From an uncultured Verrucomicrobiota bacterium (GTDB taxonomy: Bacteria > Verrucomicrobiota > Verrucomicrobiia > Limisphaerales > UBA9464), in assembly GCA_903910585.1 (NCBI GenBank), contig CAIWAH010000150.1:1-64000 (forward strand): 64,000 nt of DNA, written 5' to 3'. This document shows, piece by piece, positions 52,535 to 63,618 of the stretch. A program made the translations under genes and the position numbers. Within the stretch, counting starts at the first letter, position 1. Every line of letters begins with the position of its first letter. Below the pieces are notes generated by a model that was given only the letters and a program-made list of their open reading frames with translations, made no database searches and was not told the DNA's origin.

Positions 52535-53953
52535 ATGCACGCCGACGCCGATCAAGAACTGCTTCGCCGCTACGCCGACCACGGCAGCGACGAAGCCTTC
52601 ACCGAGCTGGTCCGCCGGCACCTCAATCTCGTCTGGGCCGCCGCCCGCCGGGTGACCGGCAACGCCGAACTCGCCCGGGATGTGGCCCAACTGGTTTTCA
52701 CAGACCTCGCCCGCAAGGCCCGCACGCTGCCGCCGGAAACGGTGATCGCGGGCTGGCTGCACCGGGCCGCCTGTCTTGCCGCGGCCAAGCAGATTCGCGG
52801 CGAGGTGCGGCGGTCCCAGCGGGAACAACTCGCCATGAGCACGGTCACGTCCGACCCGGCCGGCCCGGACGAATCCCAGGCCGCGGCCGAGCTTCAGCCC
52901 GTGCTGGACGACGCCCTCGCCGAACTGCCCGCGACCGACCGGGACGCCGTGGTGCTCCGGTTCCTGGCCGGGCGAAGTTATGCCGAGGTTGGCGCGAGCC
53001 TGGGCACTGGCGAAGACGCTGCCCAAAAGCGGGTCAGTCGGGCGCTGGAAAAGCTGCGGGAAGGTTTCCGCCGCCGGGGCCTCGACGTGAGCGGCGGACT
53101 GGTCGTCGCCGCGCTCGGTGTTGCCGGTGCCCAGGCGGCCCCGCTCGGTCTCGCCGGCACGGTGGCGGCCGGTGCCCTGGCCGCGGCCGGAACGGCCGGC
53201 GGGACGGCCACGCTCGTTTTGCTCATGAAATCAAAACTCACTCTGGGAATCGTGGGTGGCGCGGCGCTGGTAGCCGCGCTGGCCTGGCAACAGCACAACC
53301 TCAACCAGTTGACCGCGGAGAACGCGGCTCTTCGCAGCCAAATTGCCTCTTCGGCGGCAGCGGATCCTTCCGCGGCCGTGTCTGCGAAGGCCGATGCCGC
53401 ATCGATCGCCCGGTTGCGGGAACAGCAGGACGAATTGCTCCGGCTGCGCGGTGAAGTGGCCCAACTCCGGCAAGCCGCCCGCCAACCCGCCGTCCGTCCT
53501 TCCGCAGTGCCGCCGGCTGGGACAGGCGACATTGACGCTCTGACCACGCAAACGCTGATCGCCGAGGCAACGTCCGTCCGGATTGTCAATGCGCAGAAAC
53601 ATCTGGCCCTGGCTGCGCACATCTATTCCAACGAACATCAGGAGCGCTTGCCGACCACGTTTGAGGAGCTGAAGCCCCTTCTGGGGGACGCCCTCAATCC
53701 CGATGGCACCGTGACGGGAGTATCCCTCGATCTGCTCGAGTTTCACCCCCACGAACGGAACATCCAGCGATTCGAGCCTCAGTTAATCCTGTTGCGCGAA
53801 AAGCAGGCCCGGCGGTTACCCGACGGCACGTGGGAACGTATTTACGGTCTGTGTGATGGTTCCGTGCAGCGGATCAACCGCGCCGATGGGGACTTCAGCG
53901 AGTTCGAATTGGCCGGCACCGCGACGGCGGCGAATGCGCCCAAGCCGCGCTGA
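52535..53953 (+). CDS. ECF-type sigma factor with membrane segment and pseudopilin-like C-terminal domain
   Basis: 472 residues from MHADADQELL. Sigma-70 region 2 at about 8-75 (AFTELVRRHLNLVWAAARRV) and region 4 at about 122-178 (LPATDRDAVVLRFLAGRSY). After region 4 come an Ala/Gly-rich hydrophobic tract (187-230), a membrane helix at about 234-251 and a coiled coil (253-315). A C-terminal domain follows, with HLALAAHIYSNEHQERLPTT and a DGSV turn resembling the body of pseudopilins. So a cytoplasmic regulator is joined to an extracytoplasmic sensor-like domain in one chain. Start chosen because the upstream 74 codons hold the hairpin repeats. Confidence 0.85.
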   Translation: MHADADQELLRRYADHGSDEAFTELVRRHLNLVWAAARRVTGNAELARDVAQLVFTDLARKARTLPPETVIAGWLHRAACLAAAKQIRGEVRRSQREQLAMSTVTSDPAGPDESQAAAELQPVLDDALAELPATDRDAVVLRFLAGRSYAEVGASLGTGEDAAQKRVSRALEKLREGFRRRGLDVSGGLVVAALGVAGAQAAPLGLAGTVAAGALAAAGTAGGTATLVLLMKSKLTLGIVGGAALVAALAWQQHNLNQLTAENAALRSQIASSAAADPSAAVSAKADAASIARLREQQDELLRLRGEVAQLRQAARQPAVRPSAVPPAGTGDIDALTTQTLIAEATSVRIVNAQKHLALAAHIYSNEHQERLPTTFEELKPLLGDALNPDGTVTGVSLDLLEFHPHERNIQRFEPQLILLREKQARRLPDGTWERIYGLCDGSVQRINRADGDFSEFELAGTATAANAPKPR

Positions 53954-53968
53954 GCCCAAGACCACGCC

Positions 53969-54879
<911 letters not shown>

Positions 54880-54883
<4 letters not shown>

Positions 54884-55611
54884 GGGCAGGCGAGGCCGGC
54901 GGGCAGTCCCGCGGCCGCGGCGGGATCGAGGAACAGGGTGACGTCGGGATGCCCCTGCAACAGCGAGGCCGGACAAACCGGAGAGCGGGGGCCGGCGACC
55001 ATGTCGCGGACGGCGGCGGTCTTGTGCGCGCCATAGGCCAGCACCAGCGCGCGGCGGGCAGAAAGGATGGTGCGCATTCCCACCGTCACGCCGTGATCCG
55101 GCGCGTAGTCGCCGCCGAACCACTTCCGGTTCGCCTCGATGGAAACCGTCTCCAGGTCCAGCACCCGGGCAACGGAATCTTCCGCGCTGCCCGGCTCATT
55201 GAACCCGAGGTGTCCGTTCTGACCGAGTCCGAGGACGATGACATCCAGGCCGCCGGCGGCGGCGATGCGCTGCTCGTGCTGGCGAACGCTGGCCAGCGCC
55301 TCGGCCGCCAGTGAACTCACGCTGAAGTATTGGCCGGCCGGCACGCCCCACGGCTCCACGGCGGTCCGGCGGATCAGGTTGGCGCAATTGCGCGGCTCGG
55401 CCAGCGGGACGCCGACGTATTCGTCGAGCGCGAAGACCTGGAGGTGCCCCAGCGAATGGCCACCGGCCGCGACCAGGCGATAGAGTTCCAACGGCGTGTT
55501 GCCGGCCGCGAGCATGACGTTGCGGACGCCCGGAGCGGTCAGCCAGCCGCCGAGCAGCCCGGCCGCGGCGACATTGGCCGTGGCTGCATCGGGATGGATC
55601 GCTGGTTTCAT
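54880..55611 (-). CDS. nagB: Glucosamine-6-phosphate deaminase family
   Basis: 243 residues from MKPAIHPDAATAN. Active-site region FALDEYVGV and GLGQNGHLGFNEPGS, with the catalytic His and Glu, and the C-terminal phosphate-binding Lys/Arg turn (AYGAHKTAAVRDMV). Converts glucosamine-6-P to fructose-6-P and ammonia. Following ROK kinase shares codons with it; the methyltransferase upstream ends 7 bases before. Together with the ROK kinase it suggests amino-sugar use. Confidence 0.9.
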
Positions 55612-55618
55612 GGCCGGC

Positions 55619-56569
55619 TCACTTCGCCACGGCCTCACCGACACCGCGGGCCAGCGCCTTGATGTAGGCGGCATTGCAGCCGCAGCAGCCGCCGGCGTAG
55701 GCGATGCCCTCGGCGCGGGCGGTGCGGCCGAATTCGGCGAACTCCGTCCGGGCGATCTGGATGGTCTCCAGCGAGTCGGGGAACGCGGGCAGCCGGGTGA
55801 AGGAATGGCATTCCTCCGTGGTGTGAAAGGCGGCCGGCTGGGCGGCGAGGGGAACCGGGCTGGCGGCCCGCATCTCGCGGAGGAGCTGCCGCATCCGGCG
55901 CGGGTCCTGTTCGCAGTTCGCCCCGACCGCAACGGCGCCCAGGTCCGCCATCACGCGCGCACACTCGGCCGGCGTGTGACCGTCGGTGCATTGGGCGATC
56001 AGCGGCCGGAAACTCATCGTGGCGACCGCGGGGAGGCCGGACTTCGCCGCGGCCTCGAGCGCGACCTTCATCTCCGCGAGGTGGAAGAATGTCTCGAGGA
56101 TCAGGAAATCCACCCCGGCATCCTTGAGCAGGCGAATCTGCTCGGCGATGTGGTCGGCGGCCTTGCCCAGGGACTCCATGCCCTCGCGCTCAATCAGCTG
56201 GGTGCGCGAGACGCTGCCGGCCACGAGGGCGCGCTCGCCGGCGACTTCCTTGGCGAGCTTCACGGCGGCCGCGTTGATGCGCTCCATGTCGGAACCGTAG
56301 CCGGCCCGGTTCAGCTTTTCGCGCGTGCCGAAGAAGGTGAGGGCCTGCAAGACCTGCGAACCGGCGTGAAGAAACTCCCGGTGGAGTTCACGCAATGCCT
56401 CGGGATTCTCGATGGCGATCTCGGGGGTGAACTGCCCGCTGCCGCGGCCGGTGCCGACCTTTTCGCGGCCGGACCCGCTGTCCACATAACCGCGGCGTTC
56501 GAGTTCGATGAGGTAGCCGCCGTCACCAAGGACGACGCCGGAACGGAGTAGTTCGACGATGGATTTCAC
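55619..56569 (-). CDS. Homocysteine S-methyltransferase-like (BHMT/MetH N-terminal fold)
   Basis: 316 residues. Zinc-binding GANC (Cys219) and GGCCGCN (Cys295/Cys296) at the end of a TIM barrel. LEREGY-type N-terminal turn (IELERRGYVD) and LTFFGTREKL near residue 80 are typical. Transfers a methyl group to homocysteine from betaine, S-methylmethionine or a corrinoid; donor not decidable. Part of the minus-strand run with nagB and eamA. Confidence 0.85.
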   Translation of the reverse strand: MKSIVELLRSGVVLGDGGYLIELERRGYVDSGSGREKVGTGRGSGQFTPEIAIENPEALRELHREFLHAGSQVLQALTFFGTREKLNRAGYGSDMERINAAAVKLAKEVAGERALVAGSVSRTQLIEREGMESLGKAADHIAEQIRLLKDAGVDFLILETFFHLAEMKVALEAAAKSGLPAVATMSFRPLIAQCTDGHTPAECARVMADLGAVAVGANCEQDPRRMRQLLREMRAASPVPLAAQPAAFHTTEECHSFTRLPAFPDSLETIQIARTEFAEFGRTARAEGIAYAGGCCGCNAAYIKALARGVGEAVAK

Positions 56570-56614
56570 GGGTGAGTGGCGCGGAGCGAACCGGCTGCCG
56601 CCCGCCTTCGCAAC

Positions 56615-57496
56615 TCAAATGTCCGGCGGCCGGGCCGGGGCCGGCACGGACGGCTCCCACGCCAGCCCGACCGCCGCGACCAGCGCCACCCCGATGCCGA
56701 TGGCCTCCCGTTGGCCAATGTTTTCCCCCAGCAACAGCAGCAACGGCAGGCTGACGAGCGGGAAGAGATTGCTCAGCGGCGAGATCACCGCGGCCTTCCC
56801 GCCCCGGGCGAACGCGGCGAGCACCGCCAGGTTTCCCAAGGCCAGGAAGAATCCGAGGCCCGCGACGAGCGCCCAGTTCCGCGCGGACACGGCGGCCGGC
56901 CAGGGTTCGGCGAAGGCGTAGGCGACGCCGACGGGAACAAAGGCACCCAGATACCAGAGCGCCGCCTGCTCCCCGTTCAGGTGGTTGGTGGCCAGTTTCT
57001 GGAGAAAGCCGGAAAGTCCGAACAGCACGATCGGCAGCAGGGCGTGGATCAGGACCGGAGAAATGAGACCGCCGGCGGGCGGAACATTGAACAGCCAAAG
57101 CGCGATCAGTGAACCCACGGCCCCGGCTGTCTGGATGACGCCCAGTCGTTCGCGCAGCACCAGCAACCCCAAGGTCACCGTCACCAGCGGCGCCAGGGCG
57201 GCGAGGGTCACCACGGTGGCGGCCTGCCCGCCGCGATTCAGCGCCGCGTAGTAGGCCACGTTGCCGAGGCAGGTCACCACGCCGCCCGCCAGCGCCATCA
57301 CCGCCCCACGCCAGGACGCATGCCGGAGGCCACTACGCTGCCGCCAAAGCAGCGGAAACAGCAGCGGGATCAGTCCCACCGTGGAGAACGCCTGACTCAG
57401 TCCCGGTGACAGCGCCTCGCCCAGCAGCCGGGAAAGCACCGCCCAAAGACCCCAGGAAACAACGGCTACCACCGTCCAAGCCAACCAGGGAGACAT
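56615..57496 (-). CDS. DMT-superfamily (EamA-like) transporter
   Basis: 293 residues from MSPWLAWTVV. About ten hydrophobic helices with the two-repeat EamA pattern (AALNRGGQAATVVTLAALAPL; ARGGKAAVISPLSNLFPL). Substrate unknown. Follows Rsm22 gene on the same strand with a 130-base gap and precedes the homocysteine methyltransferase by 45 bases. Second such transporter in the window. Confidence 0.82.
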   Translation of the reverse strand: MSPWLAWTVVAVVSWGLWAVLSRLLGEALSPGLSQAFSTVGLIPLLFPLLWRQRSGLRHASWRGAVMALAGGVVTCLGNVAYYAALNRGGQAATVVTLAALAPLVTVTLGLLVLRERLGVIQTAGAVGSLIALWLFNVPPAGGLISPVLIHALLPIVLFGLSGFLQKLATNHLNGEQAALWYLGAFVPVGVAYAFAEPWPAAVSARNWALVAGLGFFLALGNLAVLAAFARGGKAAVISPLSNLFPLVSLPLLLLLGENIGQREAIGIGVALVAAVGLAWEPSVPAPARPPDI

Positions 57497-57626
57497 GGCC
57501 GGAGGCTTTCGCGAAGCCCGTGTCGCTGGCCAACGAAAAGTCATGCCCTCGTCGCGGAGCCCGGCATTTCGCATTGGCGATCGCGGTCCGGCGCCGTGGG
57601 CGGAAACGACAGCTCAGGTCATCAGG

Positions 57627-58613
57627 CTAAAGCGGCCGCACGCGATCGCCTTCACGCCGCCAGCGTTGCAGCGGCGGGGATTCGCCGTCCTTGAGCGCCT
57701 TGTAGTGCTCGGGCGCGTCCCGCTTCTGGAGCATGACTTCCCCCACCCCACCCGCATCGCAGGCGAAGATTTTGGCGTAGCCCTTGTAAACCCGGGCCCT
57801 TCCCAGCGTGCGGGACAGACCGGTCGCGGGGGAAGATGCCGCACCTTCCGACCGCCGCTGGAGCACAAGAAAGCTGAACGGCAGGCTGCGCAGATCCACG
57901 CCAAGGCGCTGGGCGAACTCGCTCCAGTTGGGGTCGGTGAAAATCTCCCACGGGGGCCGGCCAAAGAAATGGCACCAATCGGCGGCCCGCTCCGGCGCCA
58001 GCAATCCGCACGCCTCACAATGCGTGCAGGGGGCAATGACCTCGAACTCCCCGCGGAGCGCCTCCCGCACCGCGATCAGCGCCCGGCTGTCAGCGTGCGT
58101 GCCCGGTTCCACCCAGAGCACCGCGGTGGCGCGGCGGACGAACCGGACGAGCTGGGCGCGATCCCGCTCGGCCATCTCGCTGAGCACATGGCTGATCACC
58201 ATGGTTCCCAGCGGGCCATCGCCCTCGAGTTCCGCGGCGCCCAAAACCGAGCCGGGCAAGTCCGGGAACAGCTCCCTTGCCCGCCCCAAGGCGAACGACT
58301 CCGCGAGTCCGGAACGATCGTGCAACCGCAACGCGCTGAACTGCCCGGCCCCGAACGCCGCGATCACCCGCCGTCCGGCGACACCGCTGCCACAGCCAAA
58401 GTCCACCAGCGGCCCCGCCGGCGGCTTCCAACCGGCCGCGGTCAGTTCGGCGAGCACGGCATCCCACTTCCAGCCGATCCGCTCGCCCAAGGTCAGATCG
58501 TAGGCGTGAAGGTCAGCCGGTGACGTCCAATACGCCCTTCGCTGCGGACCGCCCTCGAGGAAGATTTCCCGCAGGCGGGTGACCGCCGCCCAATCAAGCG
58601 AGGAGAGGTTCAT
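57627..58613 (-). CDS. Rsm22-like small-subunit rRNA methyltransferase family protein
   Basis: 328 residues. SAM motif PLVDFGCGSGVAG (68-80). A four-Cys set (Cys196, Cys199, Cys202, Cys214) in PCTHCEACG and DWCHFFGRPPW matches the iron-sulfur-like motif of the Rsm22 family, required for assembly of the mitochondrial small ribosomal subunit in eukaryotes. Bacterial members are thought to act on 16S rRNA. C-terminal region (RVYKGYAKIFACD) completes the fold. Between ychF and eamA on the same strand. Confidence 0.8.
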   Translation of the reverse strand: MNLSSLDWAAVTRLREIFLEGGPQRRAYWTSPADLHAYDLTLGERIGWKWDAVLAELTAAGWKPPAGPLVDFGCGSGVAGRRVIAAFGAGQFSALRLHDRSGLAESFALGRARELFPDLPGSVLGAAELEGDGPLGTMVISHVLSEMAERDRAQLVRFVRRATAVLWVEPGTHADSRALIAVREALRGEFEVIAPCTHCEACGLLAPERAADWCHFFGRPPWEIFTDPNWSEFAQRLGVDLRSLPFSFLVLQRRSEGAASSPATGLSRTLGRARVYKGYAKIFACDAGGVGEVMLQKRDAPEHYKALKDGESPPLQRWRREGDRVRPL

Positions 58614-58646
58614 GCGGCGCGCCGGCGTGCGGAACCCGGGCTCCGC

Positions 58647-59750
58647 TCACACGTTGAACTTGAACAGCAGCACGTCGCCGTCGGCCACGACGTATTCCTT
58701 GCCTTCCATGCGGTAGAGGCCCTTCTCGCGGGCGACCGCCACGGAACCGCAGTCCACCAGGTCCTTGTAGGCGACCGTCTCGGCCTTGATGAAGCCGCGC
58801 TCGAAGTCGCTGTGGATCACGCCGGCCGCCTTGGGGGCCGTGTCGCCCGCATGAATCGTCCAGGCGCGGACCTCCTTTTCGCCGGCCGTGAAGTAGGTGC
58901 GCAGGCCCAGCAGGTGATACGTGGCGCGGATCAGCGCGCCGACGCCGGATTCCTTCACGCCCAGCTCCGCGAGGAAGGCCTTGGCCTCGTCCTCGGAAAG
59001 GTCCACCAGATCGCTTTCGATCTGGGCGGAGATCACCACGGCCTCGCACGCCAGGTGATGCTGCACGTAGTCGCGCACCTTGAGCACGTAAGGATTGCTG
59101 TCCGCCGTCGCCAGGTCGCCTTCCTTCACGTTGCAGGCGAAGATGGTTGGCTTGTCGGTCATCAGCCAGAAGGTCCGGGAAAGCGCCTTGTCCTCGGCGG
59201 TGAGCTCGAGGGTGATCGCCGGTTTGCCCTCGTTGAGATGGGGTTGGAGCTTCTGGAGCACGCCCTGTTCGGCGAGGGCCGCCTTGTCACCGCGCTTGGC
59301 GTCCTTGGCGACCTTCTCGAGGCGCTTGTTCACGGCTTCCAAGTCCGCCAGCACGAGCTCCGTGGTGATCGTCTCGATGTCGCGGACGGGGTCCACGCTG
59401 CCGGCGACGTGATGGATGTCGGCGTCCTCGAAGCAGCGCACGACCTGCACGATCGCATCCACCTCGCGGATGTGGCTGAGGAACTTGTTGCCCAGGCCCT
59501 CGCCCGCGCTGGCGCCCTTCACGAGGCCGGCGATGTCCACGAACTCGATGGCCGCGGGGATGACCACGTTGGTCTTCGCGATCTTCTGAAGAACGTAGAG
59601 ACGTTCGTCCGGCACCGTCACGACACCCACGTTGGGATCGATGGTGCAGAACGGATAGTTGGCCGCCTGCGCCTTGCGGGTGCGGGTCACGGCGTTGAAG
59701 AGGGTGGACTTGCCGACGTTCGGCAGCCCCACGATGCCAGCCTTGAGCAT
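58647..59750 (-). CDS. ychF: Redox-regulated P-loop ATPase YchF/OLA1
   Basis: 367 residues. GLPNVGKST (8-16), [21 protein letters not shown] (Switch II region), and the NxxE pattern CNVKEGD in place of the GTPase NKxD, which is diagnostic for ATP preference. Central coiled coil and a C-terminal TGS domain. Binds ribosomes and is linked to oxidative stress response and translation. First gene of the run continuing to the ROK gene; divergent with the lipoprotein gene at 59841. Confidence 0.96.
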   Translation of the reverse strand: MLKAGIVGLPNVGKSTLFNAVTRTRKAQAANYPFCTIDPNVGVVTVPDERLYVLQKIAKTNVVIPAAIEFVDIAGLVKGASAGEGLGNKFLSHIREVDAIVQVVRCFEDADIHHVAGSVDPVRDIETITTELVLADLEAVNKRLEKVAKDAKRGDKAALAEQGVLQKLQPHLNEGKPAITLELTAEDKALSRTFWLMTDKPTIFACNVKEGDLATADSNPYVLKVRDYVQHHLACEAVVISAQIESDLVDLSEDEAKAFLAELGVKESGVGALIRATYHLLGLRTYFTAGEKEVRAWTIHAGDTAPKAAGVIHSDFERGFIKAETVAYKDLVDCGSVAVAREKGLYRMEGKEYVVADGDVLLFKFNV

Positions 59751-59840
59751 ATTGAGGCGCGGAGCATGGCGAGGGCCGGGCCACTGACAAGGGCGAACGC
59801 CGGTGCTTGTGCCGCGCCGGCGCCCGGATAGTTTTCACCC

Positions 59841-60227
59841 ATGAAGCCCATTTTCTGTTCCGTTGCCTGCCTGTCGGTCCTGCTCCTGGTGGTTGGCTGC
59901 GAGCGGAAACCGGCCGCAAAGCCAGCCGATTCCGGCAACAGCCCGGTAACGGCGCCGCTCGACTACCTGGCGGCCCAGGGCAAAGCCAAGAAGTTCGCCG
60001 AGAAGACCATCACGGCGGCGGAGCTCACCTCGGCCATCCAGAAATTCAACGCGATGGAGGACCGTTTCCCGGCCGACCTGAACGAACTGGTCCGCGAGCA
60101 TTACCTTCAAGGCCCGCCGGCCGCGCCGGCCGGGATGCGGTGGCACTACGACCCGCAGACCGGAGCGGTCCGCCTGGTGGCTGCCCCCACGCCGCCCCCG
60201 GCCGCGCCGGCGGCTTCGGCCAAGTAA
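59841..60227 (+). CDS. Lipoprotein with T2SG/pseudopilin-like C-terminal module
   Basis: 128 residues. Signal with lipobox LLVVGC (Cys20). C-terminal segment ELTSAIQKFNAMEDRFPADLNELV and GMRWHYDPQTGAVRL resembles the soluble body of type II secretion pseudopilins (short helix, PADLNEL, strand with YDP). Ends in a Pro/Ala-rich tail. Function unknown. Comparable in theme to the C-terminal part of the sigma factor fusion. Confidence 0.7.
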   Translation: MKPIFCSVACLSVLLLVVGCERKPAAKPADSGNSPVTAPLDYLAAQGKAKKFAEKTITAAELTSAIQKFNAMEDRFPADLNELVREHYLQGPPAAPAGMRWHYDPQTGAVRLVAAPTPPPAAPAASAK

Positions 60228-60414
60228 TCGGTTTCAACTGTAAACAAAAGCTTGCACCGGCGGCCGGGGCTTGGCCATCTACCCGGGCAACCACCCGCTC
60301 TCGTTCAACCGCCATCATCCCCGGTTAACCGTCAGTCGTCTGGTGCAGGTCCGCGCCCAACCAAGCCCGGACAGCCGAGTCGGCCGAGCGGTCCGGGGAC
60401 CAAACCGCTTCACC

Positions 60415-63400
60415 ATGCTCCGCTTACTTTGGCCCACCTGCCTCGCCGGCCTCTGCGTCTCGCTTTCGGCCGATTCCCTGCCTGAACTGCTCACCCGCCG
60501 GAGCACCCAGCTGCCATTCCGGCGGGCGGCGTCGGGGATCTCCGCCGATGGCGTTTTCAGCGGGGACGGCCGGTGGGTCGTGTTCAGCAGCGACGCCGCC
60601 GATCTGGTGGTTCCCGATCCCAACGGCTCGCGGATGGACGTCTTTCGCCACGAACTCGCCACGGGAAAGACGGAGCTCGTCAGCGTCCCGGAACCTTCCG
60701 GACTGCCTGTCAGCATGACTTCCTATGCTGCCAGCGTCTCGGAAGACGGACGTCGGATCGCGTTCATCGCCGACAAGCAGGTCGGCAATTCCAGCGCGGC
60801 TGCATATGTGAGGCATTATCCGGCGAATGCCGGAGAAGCTCCGTGGACGGAGTTGGTGTCCGGAAGGATGGGCGGCGCCGAGACTGCCAACGGCGAAATC
60901 ATCGGCGCCCAGATCTCCGGTGATGGCCGCTTTGTGCTCTTCGAGTCGCTGGCCACCGACCTGGTGGCGGAGGCCGATGGCAATCTCAACCGCGACATCT
61001 TCCTGCGGGACGTGGAGAACCGGACGACCATCCGGCTCAGCAACCGGTCCGCCGATGGTCAGGCAGGCAACGCGATCTCCCGCGACCCGGTGATGAACCG
61101 CAACGCCAGCGTGGTCGTGTTCCGCAGCGACGCCACCGACCTCACGGGGCCGGTCACCGGAAACGCCACCGACCTGTATCTCTGGAGCCGGGGCAACGCG
61201 GGCCTGAGGCGGATTCTGGTGCCCGGGACACCGCTCAGCGCCAGCCAGCTGCCCGTGCGGGTGATGAATCCCGTGCTCAGCCCGGACGGCCGTTACCTGG
61301 CGTTCCGGACCGCGGTCAGTTCAGCCGGCGTCACCGCCCTGAACGCCGTGTGGTGGTTTGACCTGAACGCCGGCACGAACGTGAACGCATCCGCCGGGCT
61401 GACCGTCGGGGCCGCCATCGCGGCCGATGATGCCCGGGGACCCGTGATGTCGGCGGATGGCCGGACGATTGCCTTTGATGCCCTGGTCGGCACCGACGCG
61501 GTCCCGAAAGTCCACCTGTGGAAGGCCGACACCGGCCTGCACACCCTCGATTCCCTGCGGCAAACCGTCCCTCCCGGCGGTGGTGAGCCCGTTCACTCGG
61601 AATCGCCCGTGCTCAGCCCGGACGGCCAGAAGCTCGCGTTTCTGTCCCGGACGGCGATCCCCGGAACCGAAGTCACCACGGACGGCGAATACCGGTTGGT
61701 CGTCTGGACGCTGGCGACCGGTCAACCGTGGCTGGCCCCTTTGGGACCGGATGGCAATGGCTACGACCTTCCCTTCCCGGAGTTCAGTCCGGACAGCGGC
61801 TGGCTGCTGTTTCAGACGGAATCGCCCATCGGGTCCGACGCGGACGAAAACGAGACGTTTGACGTCTTCCTGGCCGATCCGGCCAAGAACTCCGTGACCC
61901 TGATTTCGGCCGCCCCGGAAGCGGTGACCACCGTCACGCCGACCGGGTTCAGCTCGATTCCCGGGCAGCCGATTTCCGCCGATCGCCGACACGTGCTGCT
62001 GGGTTCGTTCGCGGATGATCTGGTCGCGGGCGACACGAACGGCTTCCGCGACGTTTTCCGGCTGGATCGTCAGACCGGCGAAATGCGGAAGGTCAGCGTC
62101 GGCCTCGATGGCGCCGGTCCCAACGGGCACAGCACGCCGCTCCAGATCTCCCCGGACGCCCGGTTCGTGCTGTTTTCCAGCCACGCCCGAAACCTGAGCA
62201 CGAATGACGTCAACAACTTCGAGGACCTCTTCGTCACCGATCTGGCCAACCAGACGACCCGGCTCGTGAGTGCCAAGAACGTCGGCGGAACCAGCAGCAC
62301 CGCGGGCGGAACCTCGCAGGGCATCATGTCCGCCGACGGGACCCGGGTGCTCTTCGCCTCCACGGTCGGCGACCTCGTGACGGCCGTGACCACGGGAACC
62401 AAGCTGTATTTCCGCGACCTCAGCCTCGGACAAACCCGCCTGGTCAGCCGCAATCAGCCCGAGGGGTTTTTCGGGGTTGAAGGCCGGGTCCTTCAGTTTG
62501 GCTTCGCGGAAGACGGCCGGATCGCGGGTTTCGTCGCCGGCAGCAACCAAGCCCGGGACATTTACCTCTACGACGCCGAAGCGGACTCGGTTCGCCGGCT
62601 GACGACCAACCAGTCCGTGGTGGAATTTGCCCTCTCACCGGATGCCAGCCGACTGGCCTACGTGAGTTCCTTGGTCGGCCTCCCGCGGCAGCTCCGCGTC
62701 GTTGACGTGGCTTCCGGCACGACGACGGCCCCGCTGTCCCTTGCGAGCTCGACGGCGCTGGATTCATTCCAGTTTTCCCGTGACGGCCGGTTCCTGGTGT
62801 TCGGGTCGCCGGAGGCATTTTCGGCGGATCTGATCGGCCTGCAGGACACGAACGGCGTCGCCGACATCTTCCGGATGGAGCTCGCAACGGGAACCTTGCG
62901 ACTGGTGAGCATCGGAGCCGACGGGCAGTTGGGCGACGGCGCGGCCAACCAGCCGGAGACCAGCGCGGATGGAAGCCGCATCGTCTTCCGCAGCACGGCG
63001 TCCAACTTCGCGGCCGGGGACGCCAATCTGTTGGCCGATGTCTTCCTGTGGGAGGCCTCCACCGGCCGGTCCCGGCTGATCTCCGCCAATCCCGCGACCG
63101 GCCAGCCCGCCAACGGCCTGTCAACCACCCCGGCCATCAGTGCCGACGGCCTGCTGCTGCTGTTCGTTTCGTCCGCCGCCGATTTCGTGCCCGGCGACGC
63201 GAACGCGGCCGCGGACCTCTTCGGCGTGAGCCTGGACCCGGTCGTCGGAGGCGACACGGACGCCGACGGGCTGCCCGACGACTGGGAGCGGACGAACTTC
63301 GGCAGCCTGGACGCCACGGCCGCGGGCGATCCCGACGGCGACGGACGGTCAAACCACGACGAGTTCATCGCGGGCACCAATCCCGTCAGCGCCGCCTCGG

Positions 63401-63618
63401 TTTTTTCCGTGACGCTGACCGGACCGTCGGTCGAGAGCCTCGTGCTGCGCTGGCAAAGCCGGACCGGCGTGACCTACGTGGTCGAGACCGCGACGACGCT
63501 GGACTCGGCCGCCTTCGTGGCCACGGGCACCGTCATCGTCGGCGACGGCCTCGAAAAGTCCGTGACGCTGCCGGCGGGCGATTCCGCGGGCTTCCTCCGC
63601 GTGCGGGCTCAGAGGTAA
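60415..63618 (+). CDS. Large secreted WD40-like PD40 propeller protein
   Basis: 1067 residues from MLRLLWPTCLAGLC with a signal peptide. Sixteen or so repeats of the form S-x-D-G-x-x-(hydrophobic)-x-F-x-S, for example SGDGRWVVFSSDAADLV, SPDGRYLAFRTA and SADGSRIVFRSTASNFA, forming two or more TolB-like propellers. C-terminal region has a thrombospondin type 3-like calcium block (DTDADGLPDDWERTNFG...DPDGDGRSNHDEF) and a final beta-sandwich. Probably exported and surface-associated. Its stop is convergent with the HupE-like gene, overlapping by 10 bases. Confidence 0.85.
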   Translation: MLRLLWPTCLAGLCVSLSADSLPELLTRRSTQLPFRRAASGISADGVFSGDGRWVVFSSDAADLVVPDPNGSRMDVFRHELATGKTELVSVPEPSGLPVSMTSYAASVSEDGRRIAFIADKQVGNSSAAAYVRHYPANAGEAPWTELVSGRMGGAETANGEIIGAQISGDGRFVLFESLATDLVAEADGNLNRDIFLRDVENRTTIRLSNRSADGQAGNAISRDPVMNRNASVVVFRSDATDLTGPVTGNATDLYLWSRGNAGLRRILVPGTPLSASQLPVRVMNPVLSPDGRYLAFRTAVSSAGVTALNAVWWFDLNAGTNVNASAGLTVGAAIAADDARGPVMSADGRTIAFDALVGTDAVPKVHLWKADTGLHTLDSLRQTVPPGGGEPVHSESPVLSPDGQKLAFLSRTAIPGTEVTTDGEYRLVVWTLATGQPWLAPLGPDGNGYDLPFPEFSPDSGWLLFQTESPIGSDADENETFDVFLADPAKNSVTLISAAPEAVTTVTPTGFSSIPGQPISADRRHVLLGSFADDLVAGDTNGFRDVFRLDRQTGEMRKVSVGLDGAGPNGHSTPLQISPDARFVLFSSHARNLSTNDVNNFEDLFVTDLANQTTRLVSAKNVGGTSSTAGGTSQGIMSADGTRVLFASTVGDLVTAVTTGTKLYFRDLSLGQTRLVSRNQPEGFFGVEGRVLQFGFAEDGRIAGFVAGSNQARDIYLYDAEADSVRRLTTNQSVVEFALSPDASRLAYVSSLVGLPRQLRVVDVASGTTTAPLSLASSTALDSFQFSRDGRFLVFGSPEAFSADLIGLQDTNGVADIFRMELATGTLRLVSIGADGQLGDGAANQPETSADGSRIVFRSTASNFAAGDANLLADVFLWEASTGRSRLISANPATGQPANGLSTTPAISADGLLLLFVSSAADFVPGDANAAADLFGVSLDPVVGGDTDADGLPDDWERTNFGSLDATAAGDPDGDGRSNHDEFIAGTNPVSAASVFSVTLTGPSVESLVLRWQSRTGVTYVVETATTLDSAAFVATGTVIVGDGLEKSVTLPAGDSAGFLRVRAQR

